NCBI GenBank assembly: GCA_944389935.1
Contig: CALXOE010000020.1
Coordinates: 1 to 53,788 of the forward strand
Reading direction: 5' to 3'
DNA from: an uncultured Victivallis sp.
Lineage (GTDB): Bacteria > Verrucomicrobiota > Lentisphaeria > Victivallales > Victivallaceae
Length of the DNA stretch: 53,788 nucleotides
The notes below the pieces were generated by a model. It saw nothing but the letters and a program-made list of their open reading frames with translations. It did not search any database and had not been told where the DNA came from. Position 1 is the stretch's first letter. Each line of letters opens with the position of its first letter. A program made the position numbers and the translations under genes. This document shows positions 19,074 through 26,280 of the stretch, one piece after another.

Positions 19074-19101
19074 AATATAACGCAGAACAACGTAAAATCA
19101 A
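19074..19101 (-). promoter_or_regulatory. Candidate promoter of the MmeI-like gene
   Basis: On the minus strand TTGATT (19101-19096), a 16-bp spacer and TATATT (19079-19074), about 50 bp upstream of the start codon. Confidence 0.55.
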
Positions 19102-19129
19102 GCATTCGCCACCGGGGTGTCCCCCCCCC

Positions 19130-19274
19130 CGAAAAGTACCCGCTGCTTTTGCGAAGCAAAAGTTCCGAGCCCCGTGGGCGAAAGAAGGCAACTTTTCGCA
19201 ATCTTTCAATCCATTCCATTCTCGCAGGCACGAGTACGACGCGAAGCGGCGCACGGAATGCCGGAGAGCGGGGA
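19130..19274. repeat. Structured repeat, copy A
   Basis: The core 19130-19198 is bounded by an 8-bp inverted repeat (CGAAAAGT at 19130-19137, ACTTTTCG at 19191-19198). It encloses a 7-bp hairpin with GAA loop (CTTTTGC-GAA-GCAAAAG, 19146-19162) and a GCCC-CGT-GGGC hairpin, a three-way-junction plan. A shared tail to about 19274 has a second GCGAAGC hairpin (19241-19247). Local open frames are shadows of the repeat. Confidence 0.75.
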
Positions 19275-19313
19275 TGGGAACCCGAAGGGTTGCCAGTGCC
19301 TCACAGGGGCCCC

Positions 19314-19458
19314 CGAAAAGTACCCGCTGCTTTTGCGAAGCAAAAGTTCCGAGCCCCGTGGCCGAAAGGTAAGCAACTTTTCGCAATCTTTCAATCCATT
19401 CCATTCTCGCAGGCACGAGTACGACGCGAAGCGTCGCACGGAATGCCGGAGAGCGGGG
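19314..19458. repeat. Structured repeat, copy B
   Basis: Nearly identical to copy A over about 145 bp, offset 184 bp. Core 19314-19383 has the same outer stem and first hairpin. The second hairpin (GCCC-CGT-GGCC) carries one mismatch relative to copies A and C. In the tail hairpin the stem CGACGC-GAA-GCGTCG is perfect, whereas copy A has one mismatch. Confidence 0.75.
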
Positions 19459-19459
19459 T

Positions 19460-19530
19460 CCCCGAAAAGTAGTGATCCCGCGAAGCGGGGACCCGAGGCC
19501 CGTGGCCGAAGGGTAAGCAACTTTTCGGGG
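19460..19530. repeat. Structured repeat, copy C (core only), adjacent to tRNA-Gln
   Basis: The outer inverted repeat is extended to 11 bp (CCCCGAAAAGT at 19460-19470, ACTTTTCGGGG at 19520-19530). Both internal hairpins keep their position and loop, but the stems differ with compensation: CCCGC-GAA-GCGGG and GGCC-CGT-GGCC. The tail found in copies A and B is absent. It ends 3 bp from the tRNA 3' CCA. Confidence 0.75.
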
Positions 19531-19533
19531 AAT

Positions 19534-19607
19534 TGGCAACCCCGCCAAGATTCGAACTTAGACTAACTGGACCAAAACCAGTTGTGCTACCATTACACCA
19601 CGGGGTT
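19534..19607 (-). tRNA. tRNA-Gln (anticodon UUG)
   Basis: 74 nt cloverleaf on the minus strand. The acceptor stem AACCCCG pairs with CGGGGTT, followed by discriminator G and an encoded CCA (19536-19534). The anticodon stem-loop is CTGG-TTTTGGT-CCAG with TTG at positions 34-36. The D-loop has GGTAGCAC and the T-loop is GTTCGAATC. Confidence 0.93.
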
Positions 19608-19744
19608 TCATGCGGATGGTTATAGAAGATAACTCCATTTGGATAAAAAATCCAGATAAAAATGAAAAAATTGCTACGTTTTTTTGAAAAGTGGTGTATA
19701 TTTCGGAAATGCGCCGAAAGAACAACAGAGAAACAAGGAATACG

Positions 19745-20701
19745 ATGAGCGGAGAAATCAGAAAAAAGCGTTCGATCAAGGAATATCTTCGGATCTATAT
19801 CACAGGCTTGATCATGGGGGGAGCGGATGTGGTACCCGGAGTTTCCGGAGGAACGATGGCATTTATTCTCGGGATCTACGAGGAGCTGATTGAATCAATC
19901 AAGAAGTTCACATCGCCGGAAACGATCGCAATGGGTTTGAAATTCCAGGTTAAAAAGGCGTTTCAGACGCTGCCGTGGCCGTTTCTGCTGGCGCTGGGGC
20001 TGGGGATTATGACGGCGATCGTGCTGCTTTCGTCGCCGATTCACTGGATGCTGGCGAATCGGCCGGTGCAGATCTGGGCATTTTTCTTCGGGCTGGTGGT
20101 GGCGTCGATCTTCACGGTGTTCGGGCGGGTACGGAAATGGAATCCGGCCGCGGTAATTGCGCTGATTGCGGGGACGGTCGCCGGCTGGGTGGTCGTGGGC
20201 TTGCCGCTCTTGAATAATCCGCCGGACAGTCTGCTCTATCTGGTGCTGTGCGGAGCGATCGCAATCTGCGCGATGATTCTGCCGGGAATTTCGGGTTCGT
20301 TCATCCTGCTTCTGATGGGGAAATATCACCTGGTGCTGAATGCGGTTCATGAACTTAAAAGCATGACGAATATCGGACCGAATCTGTTGATTCTGGTGTC
20401 GTTCATCGTGGGGATCGTCATCGGGATCAGTTCGTTCGTGCGGCTGTTGAGCTGGCTGTTCCGGAAATTCCACGATCTGACCGTGGCGGTGCTGATCGGC
20501 TTCATGGCCGGTTCGCTGCGAAAGGTGTGGCCGTGGAAAGCGAGCGGAGCGGACGACGCCCCGAACGTGCTGCCGCAGGAGTTCAATACGGAATTCTGGT
20601 CGGCGATCGGGCTGGCGGTGGCGGGATTCGTGCTCGTGCTCGTGCTGGAAACGATCGCGAAACAGCTGGAAAAACGGAGTGCCAAAACGCAGGAGGCGTA
20701 A
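19745..20701 (+). CDS. DUF368 family membrane protein (polyprenyl-phosphate transporter, PopT-like)
   Basis: 318 residues from the ATG at 19745, which has AAGGAA five bases upstream; earlier in-frame ATGs lack a site. About eight membrane segments. The family motif GADVVPGVSGGTMAFILGIYEEL near the N-terminus and its internal repeat LPGISGSFILLLMGKY identify DUF368. Members were shown to recycle undecaprenyl phosphate across the cytoplasmic membrane (PopT). It is followed directly by lgt, and uppP, which generates undecaprenyl phosphate, lies 3 kb downstream, in keeping with an envelope role. Confidence 0.9.
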   Translation: MSGEIRKKRSIKEYLRIYITGLIMGGADVVPGVSGGTMAFILGIYEELIESIKKFTSPETIAMGLKFQVKKAFQTLPWPFLLALGLGIMTAIVLLSSPIHWMLANRPVQIWAFFFGLVVASIFTVFGRVRKWNPAAVIALIAGTVAGWVVVGLPLLNNPPDSLLYLVLCGAIAICAMILPGISGSFILLLMGKYHLVLNAVHELKSMTNIGPNLLILVSFIVGIVIGISSFVRLLSWLFRKFHDLTVAVLIGFMAGSLRKVWPWKASGADDAPNVLPQEFNTEFWSAIGLAVAGFVLVLVLETIAKQLEKRSAKTQEA

Positions 20702-21499
20702 ATGCATCCGATACTGATTTCGATCGGGAAATTCTCCATCCGCAGTTATGGAGCGATGGCCGCAGTGGGATTTCTGCTGGGGTGCTGGCTCGTGAATATG
20801 AACCGCAAATATGCGAAGATGAGCGCGGACCAGGCGTCGACTTCGGTGTTTGTGGCGATGATTTCCGGCATTGTCGGGGCGCGGATCTTCTATGTGGTGC
20901 AATTTTTCGACAGCTACCGGGACAATCTGTGGAACGTGTTCCGGATCGATCAGGGGGGACTCGTATTTTACGGCGGTTTTCTGCTGACGCTGCCGATGCT
21001 GTGGATTTACTGCCGCTGGAGCAAACTGGACATCATCCGGGTGTTCGACATCTATGCCCCGGCGCTGGCGATTGCGCATGCCTGCGGGCGGATCGGCTGT
21101 TTTCTGAACGGCTGCTGCTGGGGGAAGCCGACGGATCTCTTCTTCGGGGTGACCTACCCGGAGGGGAGCAGTCCGGCGTTGTGCTATCCGGGGCAGAGTC
21201 TCTACCCGGTGCAGCTCATCGAAGCGGGGGAACAAATAGCGCTTTTCTTTCTCTACTTCTGGATGGTGCGGCACACGCGGCGCGGGGTGACGATGTCGAG
21301 CTACTTGATTTTGTATGGAATTCTCCGTTTTCTGAATGAACTCATGCGCGGGGACAATGCGAAAGTGGTCGAGTCATTCACGATCGCCCAGGTGATCGGA
21401 TTCGCGTTGATTCCGGGCGGAATCGTGCTTTTGATCTATTTTCTGCGCACCGGCAGGAAGAAGCAAGATGAACCGGAAGATACTGAGCTTTCAAATTGA
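20702..21499 (+). CDS. lgt: Prolipoprotein diacylglyceryl transferase
   Basis: 265 residues. It transfers diacylglycerol to the lipobox cysteine of prolipoproteins in the inner membrane. Seven membrane segments are visible, starting with IRSYGAMAAVGFLLG (the conserved N-terminal SYG). The signature HACGRIGCFLNGCCWG corresponds to the Lgt signature, and a late RFLNELMRGDN segment carries the second essential arginine region. The start codon directly follows the DUF368 stop, and the end overlaps the next gene by 32 bp. Confidence 0.95.
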   Translation: MHPILISIGKFSIRSYGAMAAVGFLLGCWLVNMNRKYAKMSADQASTSVFVAMISGIVGARIFYVVQFFDSYRDNLWNVFRIDQGGLVFYGGFLLTLPMLWIYCRWSKLDIIRVFDIYAPALAIAHACGRIGCFLNGCCWGKPTDLFFGVTYPEGSSPALCYPGQSLYPVQLIEAGEQIALFFLYFWMVRHTRRGVTMSSYLILYGILRFLNELMRGDNAKVVESFTIAQVIGFALIPGGIVLLIYFLRTGRKKQDEPEDTELSN

Positions 21500-22403
21500 T
21501 CCGCAGGAGGCGGGAACGCGGCTGGACCGCTGCCTGTCACGGCTGATTCCCGGGTCGTCGCGGACCTATCTGCAGAAACTGATCGCCGACGGCCTGGTCA
21601 CTTCCGAGGGGACGGCGCTCACGGTTCCGCGCTATCCGGTGCGCGCCGGGATGCGCGTGACCGTGGAACTGCCGGAGCCCGAAAACACCGAACCGGTCGC
21701 CGAACCGTTTGACTTTCCGATTCTTTATGAGGACGAGTCGATGCTCGTAATCGCCAAACCGGCGGGAGTCGTGGTGCATCCGGCGGCGGGGAATCCGACC
21801 GGAACGGTGGTGAATGCGCTGCTCGGACGGTATCCGCATCTGGCCGAGACTCTGGCGTGCACGTCGGGGCGGCCCGGGATCATACATCGGCTCGACAAAG
21901 AGACGTCGGGATGCCTCGCCATCGCCAAAACTCCGGAGGCGCAATACAAACTCAGCAGCGCTTTTGCCAGCAGAGAGACCGGCAAGACCTATCTCGCCAT
22001 TGTGCGCGGAGTTCCGCGCCGGCCGGAGGGTGAAATCACGGGGCTGATCGGCCGTCATCCGGTCAATCGGCAGAAGATGGCCGTGGTGGAACGGAACGGG
22101 AAATACGCCATCACCCGCTATTGTCTGAAACGAAGCGGGCTGATCAACGGCGTCCCGGTCAGTTTGATGGAAGTGAAGATTCTGACGGGGCGGACGCACC
22201 AGATCCGGGTTCATCTCTCTTCGATCGGGATTCCGGTGCTCGGGGATGCGACCTACGGGGGAACGGCGGCGGCGATTCCGGGAATCAGCCGTCAGATGCT
22301 GCACGCCTGGAAGTTGAGGATTCCGCACCCGGTTACGGGGGAAGAACTGGAATTCACGGCGCCGCTGCCCGATGATTTTCAGGCAACGCTTAATCTTTTT
22401 TAA
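21468..22403 (+). CDS. RluD/RluC-type 23S rRNA pseudouridine synthase
   Basis: 311 residues. An N-terminal S4 RNA-binding domain (GTRLDRCLSRLIPGSSRTYL) precedes the RluA-family catalytic domain with the HRLDKETSG motif (catalytic Asp143) and a C-terminal GRTHQIRVHL. Length and order fit RluD, which modifies helix 69 of 23S rRNA, but RluC or a tRNA target cannot be excluded. It starts 32 bp inside lgt. Confidence 0.92.
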   Translation: MNRKILSFQIDPQEAGTRLDRCLSRLIPGSSRTYLQKLIADGLVTSEGTALTVPRYPVRAGMRVTVELPEPENTEPVAEPFDFPILYEDESMLVIAKPAGVVVHPAAGNPTGTVVNALLGRYPHLAETLACTSGRPGIIHRLDKETSGCLAIAKTPEAQYKLSSAFASRETGKTYLAIVRGVPRRPEGEITGLIGRHPVNRQKMAVVERNGKYAITRYCLKRSGLINGVPVSLMEVKILTGRTHQIRVHLSSIGIPVLGDATYGGTAAAIPGISRQMLHAWKLRIPHPVTGEELEFTAPLPDDFQATLNLF

Positions 22404-22422
22404 AATAAAATTCTTTCCCATC

Positions 22423-22450
22423 TTGAAAAGCTCGAGCGAAGTGCTATAGT
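22423..22450 (+). promoter_or_regulatory. Strong candidate promoter P1 in the 418-bp gap after the pseudouridine synthase
   Basis: TTGAAA (22423-22428), a 16-bp spacer and TATAGT (22445-22450). Predicted start near 22457, far (about 360 bp) from the next start codon. Confidence 0.65.
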
Positions 22451-22456
22451 GAGAGA

Positions 22457-22590
22457 TGGTGTTGGATCATTTCTTGAGTGCCGTCGAGTGGAGAGACAAC
22501 GGCTACTTTTTCTGTTCAGCGAACGCGAAGTTCGCCATTTCATTTTCGCCTGCCGTCCGATCCGCATTCGGGAAACGGAACACTGAAAAA
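22457..22590 (+). ncRNA. Possible structured small RNA or leader
   Basis: Downstream of P1 the sequence can fold. A closing helix pairs GGTGTT near 22458 with AACACT near 22580. Inside are an AGT-GCCGT/ACGGC-ACT hairpin (22477-22507) followed by five T residues, and a perfect GCGAAC-GCGAA-GTTCGC hairpin (22519-22535). No start-stop pair of note lies here. The first hairpin with its T-run could attenuate P1. It does not match 6S, SRP, RNase P or tmRNA landmarks that I know. Confidence 0.35.
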
Positions 22591-22614
22591 TGAATAAATT
22601 AAGCGGCGACAGGT

Positions 22615-22644
22615 TTGGATTCAGCAAAAAAGGCTGTATATTAT
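22615..22644 (+). promoter_or_regulatory. Candidate promoter P2 for the double-HTH regulator
   Basis: TTGGAT (22615-22620), 18 bp, TATTAT (22639-22644), with a leader of about 170 nt to the start at 22821. Confidence 0.5.
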
Positions 22645-22820
22645 ACTTATTGCCATAGTCGGGGCGGCCCCTGCATCCCGCGGGGACGGGGATCCGCCGG
22701 AGAACAGATATCCGATTGTTCGACAATAGATTGCAAAGAATATTGGATGCGATGAAGTGAGGTTCGGAACATTCGTGAAATCTGTTTACAAAATGCTAAA
22801 CGGTTTAGGGAGAGGTAGAC

Positions 22821-23780
22821 ATGCCGATCACACCACTGAAAACGAAATTCGGGAAACTGATTCGCGATTATCTCCGCAGTGCGGAGATCCGCCAGAACGA
22901 TCTGGCCGCCAGGCTGCAGATTTCCGGTTCGGCCGTATCCCAGATGCTGCACGGGAAGATCGTGCCGAATCAGCAGCAGCTCAATGTGATATGCGAACTC
23001 CTGCAGCTTGACCGGGCGCAGGCGTTTGAACTTCAATCGATGCTCTCGTGCATCCGCACGGGCGCAGAGAACATGCGTTCTCCATTCAACGAAGTGATGT
23101 TTGCGCTGCGCTGCCAGCGCGGACTCACCCATCAGCAGCTGGCGAATCTGTCCGGGATTCCGGCGTCGCACCTGCAGGTATTTGAAAACTGTTTCGAGGC
23201 GGTGCCGACTCTGGATGAGGCGAGCAAACTCGCCCCGATTCTGGGGTGCACTCCGGCGGCGCTGCTGCAGAGCGCAGGAGTCGGAGGACTCTCGCGCACG
23301 GCGATCGATAAGCTCACAGCGGCCGGCGAGCTGGCGGACGAAGAGGTCTGTGAGGCGGTCGGGACCTACCATGCGGAACGGCAGATTCCGCTTCTGGATC
23401 TGGTCGATCTGGAGGGGTACGACGGCAGTTCGCTCACGGCATTCGCACAGCAGCGGGCGGGAAAGGTGCTCGATCTCGGGACGCGCGACCTGCCGGAAGA
23501 GACGATCGCGGTGACAGCTTCCGGACGGGATCTGGCGATCGGACTGCCCGGGCACGTGCAGTTGTTCGTGGCGGAGAAACGGCCGGCCGGTTACCGGGAA
23601 CTGGATCTGTGCCGCACGGAGGACGGCAAATTCGTCCTGCAGGAAACCCGGCGGAACAGCGTGAAAGAGTTCCGGCTGGCGGGAACACGCAAGCCGAACA
23701 CCTCCCCCGCAATCTGGAAACTGCCGGTGCTGGAGATGGTCATCCGCCCAACCAAACCGGGCGCGAGGGAGAAGAAATAG
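22821..23780 (+). CDS. Transcriptional regulator with two XRE-type helix-turn-helix domains
   Basis: 319 residues. The first XRE domain, about residues 5-70, contains QNDLAARLQISGSAVSQMLHGKI. The second, about 85-150, contains LTHQQLANLSGIPASHLQVFE. The C-terminal 150 residues include a beta-rich segment (DDLPEETIAV-like run, DLAIGLPGHVQLFVAEK, DGKFVLQETRRN) reminiscent of the S24/LexA fold but without visible Ser-Lys catalytic residues, so it may be only a dimerisation or sensing domain. GGGAGAGG precedes the start. Targets are unknown; the long structured leader suggests post-transcriptional or autogenous control. Confidence 0.75.
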   Translation: MPITPLKTKFGKLIRDYLRSAEIRQNDLAARLQISGSAVSQMLHGKIVPNQQQLNVICELLQLDRAQAFELQSMLSCIRTGAENMRSPFNEVMFALRCQRGLTHQQLANLSGIPASHLQVFENCFEAVPTLDEASKLAPILGCTPAALLQSAGVGGLSRTAIDKLTAAGELADEEVCEAVGTYHAERQIPLLDLVDLEGYDGSSLTAFAQQRAGKVLDLGTRDLPEETIAVTASGRDLAIGLPGHVQLFVAEKRPAGYRELDLCRTEDGKFVLQETRRNSVKEFRLAGTRKPNTSPAIWKLPVLEMVIRPTKPGAREKK

Positions 23781-23816
23781 AGGCCCGCGGCAGAGGGCGC
23801 GGATTTGTAACGATCC

Positions 23817-23850
23817 ATGACCGGGAACGCCGGAGACGCAGCCCGGTCAT
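23817..23850 (+). terminator. Hairpin between the HTH gene and uppP
   Basis: A 9-bp perfect stem, ATGACCGGG (23817-23825) with CCCGGTCAT (23842-23850), is followed by only three T residues. It may be a weak terminator or may influence uppP translation, since it ends about 20 bp before the uppP start. Confidence 0.5.
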
Positions 23851-23870
23851 TTTGAATGCAGGGATACCTG

Positions 23871-24716
23871 GTGAACATCTGGTTTTACATCATCATCATG
23901 GCGGTGATTCAGGGGGTGGCGGAATTTCTTCCGGTGAGCTCATCTGGACACCTCGCCGTACTCGGAGCGCTGTTCGGATTCGACGGAGAGAAGAGCCAGG
24001 CGCTCGGAATCGTACTGCACGCGGGTTCTCTTCTCGCGATCGTGGTTTTCTACTGGAAAACGCTGCTCGGATTCCTGAAACCGGAGCGGTGGAGGCTTGC
24101 GGCGATGCTGATCGTCGCGACGATTCCCGCCGGGGCGGCGGGACTGCTGCTGGAGTTCACCGGTTCGGCGGAGAAGATGTTCGACAACCTGTTTATGGTC
24201 GGCTTCGCGTTTCTGATTACGGGAACGCTGCTGCGCATGACGAATAAACCGAAACTCATCGTCCGCCCGGCCGGGGAGGAGAATGCGGACCTGACGCCGC
24301 TCGACAAAATCTCCCTGCGCCAGGCCGTTGTGATCGGACTGGGACAGATGTTCGCGATCCTGCCGGGGCTGTCACGCTCCGGCACGACGATCACGGCGGG
24401 AATTCTGACCGGGGTAAACCGGGAGGCGGCGGGAACATTCTCGTTCCTGATGGCCATTCCCGTCATTGCGGGTGCGGCGCTGGTTCATCTGCTGAAGATC
24501 GTGAAGAATCCCCCGGGGGCGGGAGAAATCACGCTTCAGCAAATGGGTGTCGGGCTCGTGATTTCCGCGGCGGTCAGCTTCTGGGCGCTGCAGTTTTTGA
24601 CCAAACTCATCAAGCGGGGGAAACTCGCATGTTTCGCCTGGTATCTCTATATACTCGGCGGAGGCGTGATTCTCTGGCAGCTTGTTGTGATGATTCGAAA
24701 GGCAAACGGATTATGA
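23871..24716 (+). CDS. uppP: Undecaprenyl-diphosphatase
   Basis: 281 residues from a GTG at 23871, chosen because CAGGGA lies at a good distance and the N-terminus then has the family's usual length; an ATG at 23856 lacks such a site. An integral membrane enzyme that dephosphorylates undecaprenyl pyrophosphate to the carrier phosphate. Motif 1 is IQGVAEFLPVSSSGHL and motif 2 is LPGLSRSGTTITAG. Some seven or eight hydrophobic segments follow. The stop overlaps proC (ATGA). Together with the DUF368/PopT gene it covers lipid-carrier recycling. Confidence 0.94.
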   Translation: MNIWFYIIIMAVIQGVAEFLPVSSSGHLAVLGALFGFDGEKSQALGIVLHAGSLLAIVVFYWKTLLGFLKPERWRLAAMLIVATIPAGAAGLLLEFTGSAEKMFDNLFMVGFAFLITGTLLRMTNKPKLIVRPAGEENADLTPLDKISLRQAVVIGLGQMFAILPGLSRSGTTITAGILTGVNREAAGTFSFLMAIPVIAGAALVHLLKIVKNPPGAGEITLQQMGVGLVISAAVSFWALQFLTKLIKRGKLACFAWYLYILGGGVILWQLVVMIRKANGL

Positions 24717-25516
24717 AAAAACTGTTGTTCATCGGCGCCGGAAAGATGGCGACGGCAATCGCGGGCGGACTCGTCCGGGCGAAGCTGTTCACTCCCGGCG
24801 AACTTCAGGCTTACGACGTGAGCGAAACCGCCGCGGCGGAGTTCACGAAAGCGACCGGAGTGGCGTGCGCGATTCGGGATTGCGCCGCGCTTGCCCGCGA
24901 TGCGGAACGGGTGCTGCTCGCAGTCAAGCCGCAGACCATGACCGCTGCCCTCGCGGGACTCTCGGAGGTGCTGTCGGGGAAACCGGTCATCACGATCATC
25001 GCGGGGGTGCCGATTGCGCGCATTGCGGAGCTGACCGGCTCGCGCCAGGTGATCCGGGTCATGCCGAATACGCCGGCGCTGATCGGCAAAGGCGCCGCCG
25101 GAATCGCCGCCTCGCCGGAAACTGCGCCGGAGGAACTTGCGCTTGCGGAAAAGATTTTCGGCTCGGTCGGCGTGGTCATGCGCGTGGAGGAGCGGAATCT
25201 CGATGCGGTGACGGCGCTCTCGGGCAGTGGTCCGGCCTATGTGTTTGAATTCATTCAGGCGCTGGCGGACGGCGGTGTTGCGGCGGGGCTTTCGCGTGCG
25301 GCGGCGACGGAGCTGGCCGTTCAGACCGTGATCGGTTCAGCGGAAATGGTACGGGCGACGAAACTGCATCCGACCGTGCTGAAAGATCAGGTCACGAGTC
25401 CCGGCGGAACGACGATCCGGGCGTTGGAAGTGCTCGAAGACCGTGCGTTTGCCGGAGCGGTGATTCAGGCGGTGCGTGCCGCCTGCCTCCGGTCGGAAGA
25501 GCTGGGGAGAAACTGA
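24713..25516 (+). CDS. proC: Pyrroline-5-carboxylate reductase
   Basis: 267 residues from the ATG at 24713 overlapping uppP; an upstream in-frame start lies inside uppP. Last step of proline synthesis, NAD(P)H-dependent. N-terminal LLFIGAGKMATAIAGGL, middle VIRVMPNTPALIGKGAAG, and the C-terminal signature TSPGGTTIRALEVLE are canonical, as is ALSGSGPAYVFEFI. The stop overlaps the next start by one base. Confidence 0.96.
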   Translation: MKKLLFIGAGKMATAIAGGLVRAKLFTPGELQAYDVSETAAAEFTKATGVACAIRDCAALARDAERVLLAVKPQTMTAALAGLSEVLSGKPVITIIAGVPIARIAELTGSRQVIRVMPNTPALIGKGAAGIAASPETAPEELALAEKIFGSVGVVMRVEERNLDAVTALSGSGPAYVFEFIQALADGGVAAGLSRAAATELAVQTVIGSAEMVRATKLHPTVLKDQVTSPGGTTIRALEVLEDRAFAGAVIQAVRAACLRSEELGRN

Positions 25517-26280
25517 TGAGCAACGCGACGGGTTGTCTTTCGGTCGTCATGCCGGCCTACAACGAAGAGCAGACGATTGAGGAGATCATCAACCGGGTGC
25601 TGGTGCGCCCCGAAGTCGGCGAGTTGCTGATCGTGAACGATGCCTCGACGGACCGCACGTGGGAGAATCTGCAGAAGTTTGCGGGAAATCCGCGCGTCCG
25701 GCTCTTCAACCAGGAGGTCAATCAGGGCAAGGGTGCGGCGCTGATCCGGGGATTCCGGGAAGCGACGAAACCGTTCGTGATCGTGCAGGACGCGGATTTT
25801 GAGTACACGCCAGAGGATTATCCGATCGTGCTGGCGCCGCTGCTGGCGGGCAAGGCGGACGCGGTTTACGGTTCGCGTTTCATGGGTACGCCGGGTCAGG
25901 TTCGTTTCTTCCGGCACGAGATGGGAAATAAATTCCTGACGTTTCTGTCGAACTGGTTTTCAGACATCCACCTCTCGGACATGGAGACCTGTTACAAGGC
26001 GTTCCGGCGTGAGGTGATTCAGAATCTGAAACTCGAATCGTGCCGGTTCGGCATCGAAGTGGAGCTGACCGCGAAACTCGCGCGCTCGCGACGGCTACGG
26101 ATCTGGGAGGTGCCGATCTCCTACAATCCGCGCCGGTTCGATGAGGGCAAGAAGATCGGCTGGAAAGACGGGGTGGCGGCGCTCTGCCACATCGTGCGTT
26201 TCAATCTGTTCACGGGGGATGACGCGAGTTTTGTCCGCCCGTGGGATGAAGTGCTCTCCGACCGGCGGGAAATGCGATGA
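25516..26280 (+). CDS. Glycosyltransferase family 2 (dolichol-phosphate-mannose-synthase-like)
   Basis: 254 residues. GT-A fold: LSVVMPAYNEEQTIEEII, IVNDASTDRTWE, NQGKGAALIRGF, the DXD-like QDADFEY, and YGSRF followed by MGNKFLTFLSNW. This pattern is typical of soluble DPMS-like enzymes that transfer a sugar from a nucleotide donor to a polyprenyl phosphate. No C-terminal membrane segment is seen. Location beside uppP and PopT genes fits lipid-carrier chemistry. Overlaps the adenylate cyclase gene by 4 bp. Confidence 0.88.
   Translation: MSNATGCLSVVMPAYNEEQTIEEIINRVLVRPEVGELLIVNDASTDRTWENLQKFAGNPRVRLFNQEVNQGKGAALIRGFREATKPFVIVQDADFEYTPEDYPIVLAPLLAGKADAVYGSRFMGTPGQVRFFRHEMGNKFLTFLSNWFSDIHLSDMETCYKAFRREVIQNLKLESCRFGIEVELTAKLARSRRLRIWEVPISYNPRRFDEGKKIGWKDGVAALCHIVRFNLFTGDDASFVRPWDEVLSDRREMR

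Noticed and set aside
19051..19566. Several overlapping open frames of 100-165 codons
   Set aside because: They are produced by the structured repeats; frames on both strands are open and repeat themselves, with no ribosome site.
19684..19702. Promoter TTGAAA / TATATT before the DUF368 gene
   Set aside because: Spacing between boxes is only about 7 bp; with TTGCTA at 19671 it is 20 bp. Neither is acceptable.
22457..22600. 6S, SRP, tmRNA or RNase P RNA in the gap after the pseudouridine synthase
   Set aside because: None of the conserved cores of these RNAs could be found; only generic hairpins are present.
22590..22658. 22-codon ORF starting MNKLSGDR upstream of the double-HTH gene
   Set aside because: Overlaps the -35/-10 of promoter P2 and lacks a Shine-Dalgarno; no leader-peptide feature such as repeated codons.
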